17,486 bases of DNA from Candidatus Avelusimicrobium fimicolum (GTDB lineage: Bacteria > Elusimicrobiota > Elusimicrobia > Elusimicrobiales > Elusimicrobiaceae), in assembly GCA_900541355.1 (NCBI GenBank), contig UQJU01000027.1:1-17486 (forward strand). Reading direction: 5' to 3'. This document shows, one piece after another, positions 15,145 through 17,486 of the stretch. The notes under the pieces are model-generated. The model had not been told where the DNA came from. It made no database searches and saw only the letters and a list, made by a program, of their open reading frames with translations. The stretch's first letter is position 1. Each line of letters opens with the position of its first letter. Made by a program: the position numbers and the translations under genes.

Positions 15145-15181
15145 AATCCCCGTGAACCTGCATAGGCACGGGGATTTTTTT
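15145..15181 (+). terminator. Intrinsic terminator after the ddl operon
   Basis: AATCCCCGTG at 15145-15154 pairs perfectly with CACGGGGATT at 15167-15176 around a 12-base loop. The T-run extends to 15181. It ends the operon started at 11148, and the next promoter begins 6 bases later. Confidence 0.92.
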
Positions 15182-15186
15182 AAATA

Positions 15187-15195
15187 TGCTATAAT
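15187..15195 (+). promoter_or_regulatory. Promoter of the structured RNA / second pilin
   Basis: A perfect TATAAT at 15190-15195 is preceded by TGC, giving a strong extended -10. The -35 position falls in the T-run of the preceding terminator and has no good match. Predicted start is about 15202. The distance to the pilin start codon is about 290 bases, far more than at other genes of the window. Confidence 0.75.
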
Positions 15196-15201
15196 TTAGA
15201 C

Positions 15202-15446
15202 AGTAAAAGCAGTATTACAAGAAAATTTATTCTGTTTTTGGAACCGTATGTAGAATACGGTGCGCTGTTGGGATACCAACGGCATAATCACACTCCAAAA
15301 ACAGTCGTTTTAGGCACAACGTGCGCGAGCCGATCCCTTGCGTGCGCTGTGCCGAGTGCTTTCTGCCATATTTTTATATGGCAGAGGGCCGCGGCTGTTA
15401 TATTTTGGGTTAGTGTGATTAGCTCAAATATAACAGCCGTTTTTAT
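15202..15446 (+). ncRNA. Candidate structured non-coding RNA or long pilin leader
   Basis: About 245 bases between promoter and terminator with five strong helices in front of the final one or nested in it. P1: 15232-15242 with 15294-15304, 11 perfect pairs, closing a three-way junction. P2: 15243-15249 with 15255-15261, 7 pairs. P3: 15264-15271 with 15276-15283, 8 pairs with a GATA loop. P4: 15313-15329 with 15337-15353, 16 pairs counting wobbles and one mismatch. P5: 15361-15371 with 15376-15386, about 11 pairs. P6 is the terminator stem at 15392-15439. J3/1 (15284-15293) is unpaired. I see no match to tmRNA, RNase P, SRP, 6S, or to the c-di-GMP, TPP, preQ1 or other riboswitch cores I know. 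It may be a small RNA of its own or a regulatory leader of the pilin. The open frames across it lack a start signal. Exact ends are estimates. Confidence 0.68.
15392..15444 (+). terminator. Very strong intrinsic terminator between the RNA and the second pilin
   Basis: CGGCTGTTATATTT at 15392-15405 pairs perfectly with 15426-15439 (14 pairs). A further six pairs (15407-15412 with 15420-15425, wobbles included) can extend the stem above a one-base bulge, and TTTTT follows at 15440-15444. It ends 47 bases before the pilin GTG. Confidence 0.9.
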
Positions 15447-15491
15447 TTGGTTTCTTGTTGTATTTGGGCTCGGTGAAACTAGGAGAAAAAA

Positions 15492-16043
15492 GTGAAGAGA
15501 GGTTTTACGCTCATTGAGTTGTTGGTAGTGGTGTTGATTATCGGTATTTTGGCTTCGGTGGCTCTGCCGCAATACACAAAGGCCGTACTCAAAAGCCGCA
15601 GTGCTAAATATTTAGCCACTATTAAAACGATTTACGAGGCCCAGCAGACATATTATATGGCAAATGGTTCATATGCCAATGCCTATGAAGATTTAGATAT
15701 TGTTCCGTCGTTGCCCAATAAACCGACGAGCGCATATTGTGCGATGTACATATCTTCTACTGATGCTTCCCGTGCGGACAACGATTTTGTGATAACGCTT
15801 AATAATAATGCAAATGCGGACATTTCTACCTTTGTTGCGGGTGCCTTTATCCGTGGAGAATATGCCTGTGGCGGGTTTAAAATTCCGCTCCGTAATTTTG
15901 CCGGAGGTTTGTCAGCCGGGAGTTTGTATTGCTACGAACACACAAATAATTTTAAAAAAGAAGCCGGTTCCTTTTGTCAAAAACTATATGGTGCTACCTA
16001 CGTAACCACTTGGCAGAGTTGTCGCTTTTACAAAATGCCGTAA
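15492..16043 (+). CDS. Type IV pilin-like protein
   Basis: 183 residues from a GTG start; AGGAG at 15481-15485 is 6 bases upstream and no better start exists. The N-terminus MKRGFTLIELLVVVLIIGIL is a class III prepilin: short basic leader ending in Gly4, methylated Phe5 after cleavage by prepilin peptidase, Glu at position 5 of the mature protein. The hydrophobic helix ends at ALPQY. The mature globular domain has five cysteines (about 82, 124, 146, 157 and 176) and a Y..LD motif shared with the pilin at the left edge. It should be inserted in the inner membrane and assembled into a pilus or pseudopilus. No pilus motor or secretin genes are in the window. It sits behind the structured RNA and its terminator, so expression may depend on read-through or on a promoter I cannot see. 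Confidence 0.93.
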   Translation: MKRGFTLIELLVVVLIIGILASVALPQYTKAVLKSRSAKYLATIKTIYEAQQTYYMANGSYANAYEDLDIVPSLPNKPTSAYCAMYISSTDASRADNDFVITLNNNANADISTFVAGAFIRGEYACGGFKIPLRNFAGGLSAGSLYCYEHTNNFKKEAGSFCQKLYGATYVTTWQSCRFYKMP

Positions 16044-16072
16044 TACACGACCCAATATAGCATTTCTATTTC

Positions 16073-16111
16073 AAAAAAGAGCGGCTTGTGTTTAGCCGCT
16101 CTTTCCTTTTT
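16073..16111. terminator. Bidirectional terminator between pilin and tgt
   Basis: AAAGAGCGGCT at 16076-16086 pairs perfectly with AGCCGCTCTTT at 16094-16104 around a 7-base loop. On the + strand the stem is followed by CCTTTTT. On the - strand the AAAAAA at 16073-16078 reads as a T-run. The two convergent genes thus share one hairpin. Confidence 0.92.
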
Positions 16112-16121
16112 CCGGTACAAA

Positions 16122-17288
16122 TTAGTTGCCTTGGTACTTGCGGATTACTTCTTCTTTTAGTTGCATAAACGTACCGTTTTTGATGGCTTCGCGTGCGCGT
16201 TCTGCCAGGCGAATCAAAAAGCGGATATTGTGTATGCTTAGCAAACGGTGGCTTGTCAGTTCCGCCGAGCGGAACAGATGGCACAGATACGCGCGGGAAT
16301 AGCGGCGGCAGGTGTAGCAGTCGCACTCCGCATCCAGCGGGATATCTTGCGTGCGGTATTCGGCATTTTTGATGTTCACGCGTCCGGTGCTGGTCATTAC
16401 CATACCGTTGCGCGCCACGCGGGTGGGCCATACGCAGTCAAACATATCTACGCCGCGTTCAATGGAGTTCAAAATTTCCACCGGCGTTCCTAACCCCATA
16501 AAGTACCGCGGTTTTCCTTCGGGCAAATTGTCGGTTACTGCCAAAACGGATTCGTTCATTTGCTCCAAAGTTTCGCCCAAAGACAGCCCCCCAATGCAGT
16601 ATCCGTGCGTGGGCAAAGAGGCCATATGCAGGGCGGCTTCCTTGCGCAAATCGGGGAAAATGGCCCCTTGGATAATGCCGAACAAAAGAGAATTTCCGAC
16701 GGTAAACGAGCCGTCCTCGTTTTGCGTGATGTGTTGTTCGGGCACGGTTTGTTGATAGGCTTTTGCGGCGCGTTCTGCCCAGCGTTTCGTGATGTTTAGG
16801 GCTTCGCGCGCTTCGTGTTTGGACGGATTTTTGGCGTGGATACAAACATCTAACATTGTCCAAATATCGGAGCCGATTTCACTTTCAAATTGAATTACGT
16901 TTTCGGGTGTAAAAAGGTGTTTGCTTCCGTCGTGGTGGGACTGGAAGGTTACTCCTTCTTCTTTGATTTTGCGGAATTTGGGCAAACTATAAACTTGAAA
17001 TCCGCCCGAGTCTGTCAAAATACTTCCGCCCCAATGCATAAATTTATGCAGACCGCCCATTTGCTTTAAAATTTTTGTCGTCGGGCGCAGATACAAATGA
17101 TAGGTGTTGGAAAGCAAACACTCGGCCCCGGCGTTTTTCAAATCTTCGTCGGTCAGGGCCTTTACGCAGGCTTGCGTGGCCACCGGCATAAAAACCGGGG
17201 TATGCACCGCACCGTGTTTGGTGTACAATACACCGGTGCGGGCTTTACAATGTGGGTCTTTGGCAAGAATTTTAAAAGGAGAAATCAT
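16122..17288 (-). CDS. tgt: tRNA-guanine transglycosylase, queuine type
   Basis: 388 residues. Exchanges guanine 34 of tRNAs with GUN anticodons for preQ1, on the way to queuosine. Motifs: TPVFMPVATQA near the N-terminus, LTDSGGFQ with the general acid/base D93, FGIIQGA, GYCIGGLSLGE, MGLGTP and DMFDCVWPTR with the nucleophile D284. The zinc site is C322, C324, C327 and H353, matching the Zymomonas enzyme pattern with an offset of four. Compared with the family there is an extra stretch of roughly ten residues at about 185-198 (TQNEDGSFTVGN), probably a surface loop. No ribosome binding site precedes the ATG at 17288. Instead the -10 element ends 6 bases before it. No queuosine synthesis genes are nearby. 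Confidence 0.97.
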   Translation of the reverse strand: MISPFKILAKDPHCKARTGVLYTKHGAVHTPVFMPVATQACVKALTDEDLKNAGAECLLSNTYHLYLRPTTKILKQMGGLHKFMHWGGSILTDSGGFQVYSLPKFRKIKEEGVTFQSHHDGSKHLFTPENVIQFESEIGSDIWTMLDVCIHAKNPSKHEAREALNITKRWAERAAKAYQQTVPEQHITQNEDGSFTVGNSLLFGIIQGAIFPDLRKEAALHMASLPTHGYCIGGLSLGETLEQMNESVLAVTDNLPEGKPRYFMGLGTPVEILNSIERGVDMFDCVWPTRVARNGMVMTSTGRVNIKNAEYRTQDIPLDAECDCYTCRRYSRAYLCHLFRSAELTSHRLLSIHNIRFLIRLAERAREAIKNGTFMQLKEEVIRKYQGN

Positions 17289-17294
17289 ATATAT

Positions 17295-17303
17295 ATTTTA
17301 CCA
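17295..17303 (-). promoter_or_regulatory. Extended -10 promoter of tgt, leaderless start
   Basis: On the - strand TGG directly precedes TAAAAT (17300 down to 17295). Six bases (ATATAT) then lead to the ATG, so +1 falls on the A of the start codon. The string TATGGTAAAAT is identical to that of the rpmE promoter. No convincing -35 is seen. Confidence 0.65.
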
Positions 17304-17349
17304 TATCCGGCTGGTCGGCTTTGGGGAAGAAAGGAAAGATGTTTTGGAA

Positions 17350-17464
17350 TGACGGCTTTACGAAAAAAGCGGTCATCCTGAATTTATTTCAGGATCTACC
17401 GATTGTGTAGTTTGCCTTTTGTGTTGTAGTGGTCGTCATCCTGGAAAGTTGTAGTCCAGGATCT
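17350..17464. repeat. Two copies of a hairpin-forming intergenic repeat
   Basis: GTCATCCTG...CAGGATCT occurs at 17372-17397 and again at 17435-17464. Each copy is an inverted repeat with 8 paired bases (17375-17382 with 17388-17395; 17438-17445 with 17455-17462). The loops differ in sequence and length (5 and 9 bases). A third inverted pair (17350-17359 with 17366-17375, one mismatch) overlaps the first. No coding frame is supported from 17304 to the right edge. The shape suggests a dispersed REP- or MITE-like element; the window is cut at 17486. Confidence 0.6.
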
Positions 17465-17486
17465 GTCGTTACTCTAAAAGAGGACA

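Noticed and set aside
15202..15446. preQ1 riboswitch (tgt lies nearby)
   Set aside because: tgt is on the opposite strand and convergent, and the short preQ1 aptamer sequence is not present.
15202..15446. Retron, tmRNA or 6S RNA
   Set aside because: No reverse transcriptase gene, no tRNA-like ends or tag frame, and no single long hairpin with central bubble.
15238..15495. Open frame of 85 codons across the structured RNA (TTG start)
   Set aside because: No ribosome binding site, rare start codon, and it runs through every helix and the terminator. The composition follows the pairing, not a protein.

Overview
The window is a dense stretch of bacterial chromosome carrying 15 protein-coding genes. 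One is cut by the left edge, 14 are on the + strand and one (tgt) is on the - strand. I infer a gut-type member of the phylum Elusimicrobiota. The inference rests on the pilin N-termini (ELLVVVLIIGILA..A.PQY), which resemble the large pilin family I remember from Elusimicrobium, together with moderate G+C and small gaps between genes. Phylum-level assignment is moderately confident; I cannot name a species.

Layout. (1) Positions 1-611: 3' part of a type IV pilin-like gene and its terminator. (2) 654-6144: a promoter, then trxA, an exported thioredoxin-like gene, polA, coaE (4-base overlap) and rho, probably read largely as one unit. (3) 6188-11122: an extended -10 promoter, then rpmE, prfA, prmC, murA and folC. 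Two strong intrinsic terminators lie inside this set, just before prfA and just before prmC, with no recognisable promoter behind them. (4) 11148-15181: a promoter, a 769-residue coiled-coil protein of unknown function, ddl, a small four-helix membrane protein and a terminator. (5) 15187-16109: a TATAAT promoter drives about 245 bases of highly structured non-coding RNA ending in a very strong terminator, followed at once by a second pilin gene. (6) 16122-17303: tgt on the opposite strand, sharing a bidirectional terminator with the pilin and probably transcribed as a leaderless mRNA. (7) 17304-17486: no gene; two copies of a short hairpin repeat.

How the genes fit together. Most are housekeeping genes: redox control (trxA), DNA repair and Okazaki-fragment processing (polA), CoA synthesis (coaE), transcription termination (rho), translation (rpmE for L31, prfA for RF1, prmC which methylates the RF1 GGQ motif, tgt for queuosine), folate polyglutamylation (folC) and peptidoglycan precursors (murA, ddl). 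The pilins are surface proteins with several cysteines. The exported thioredoxin-like protein near the first pilin could act on exported cysteine-bearing proteins, but that link is only inferred.

Most worth following up: the structured RNA upstream of the second pilin (15202-15446), which matches no RNA family I can recall. Next are the leaderless tgt start, the terminator-before-gene arrangement in the rpmE-prfA-prmC set, the Glu-to-Asp change at the PolA steric-gate position, and the 14-residue repeat coiled-coil protein.
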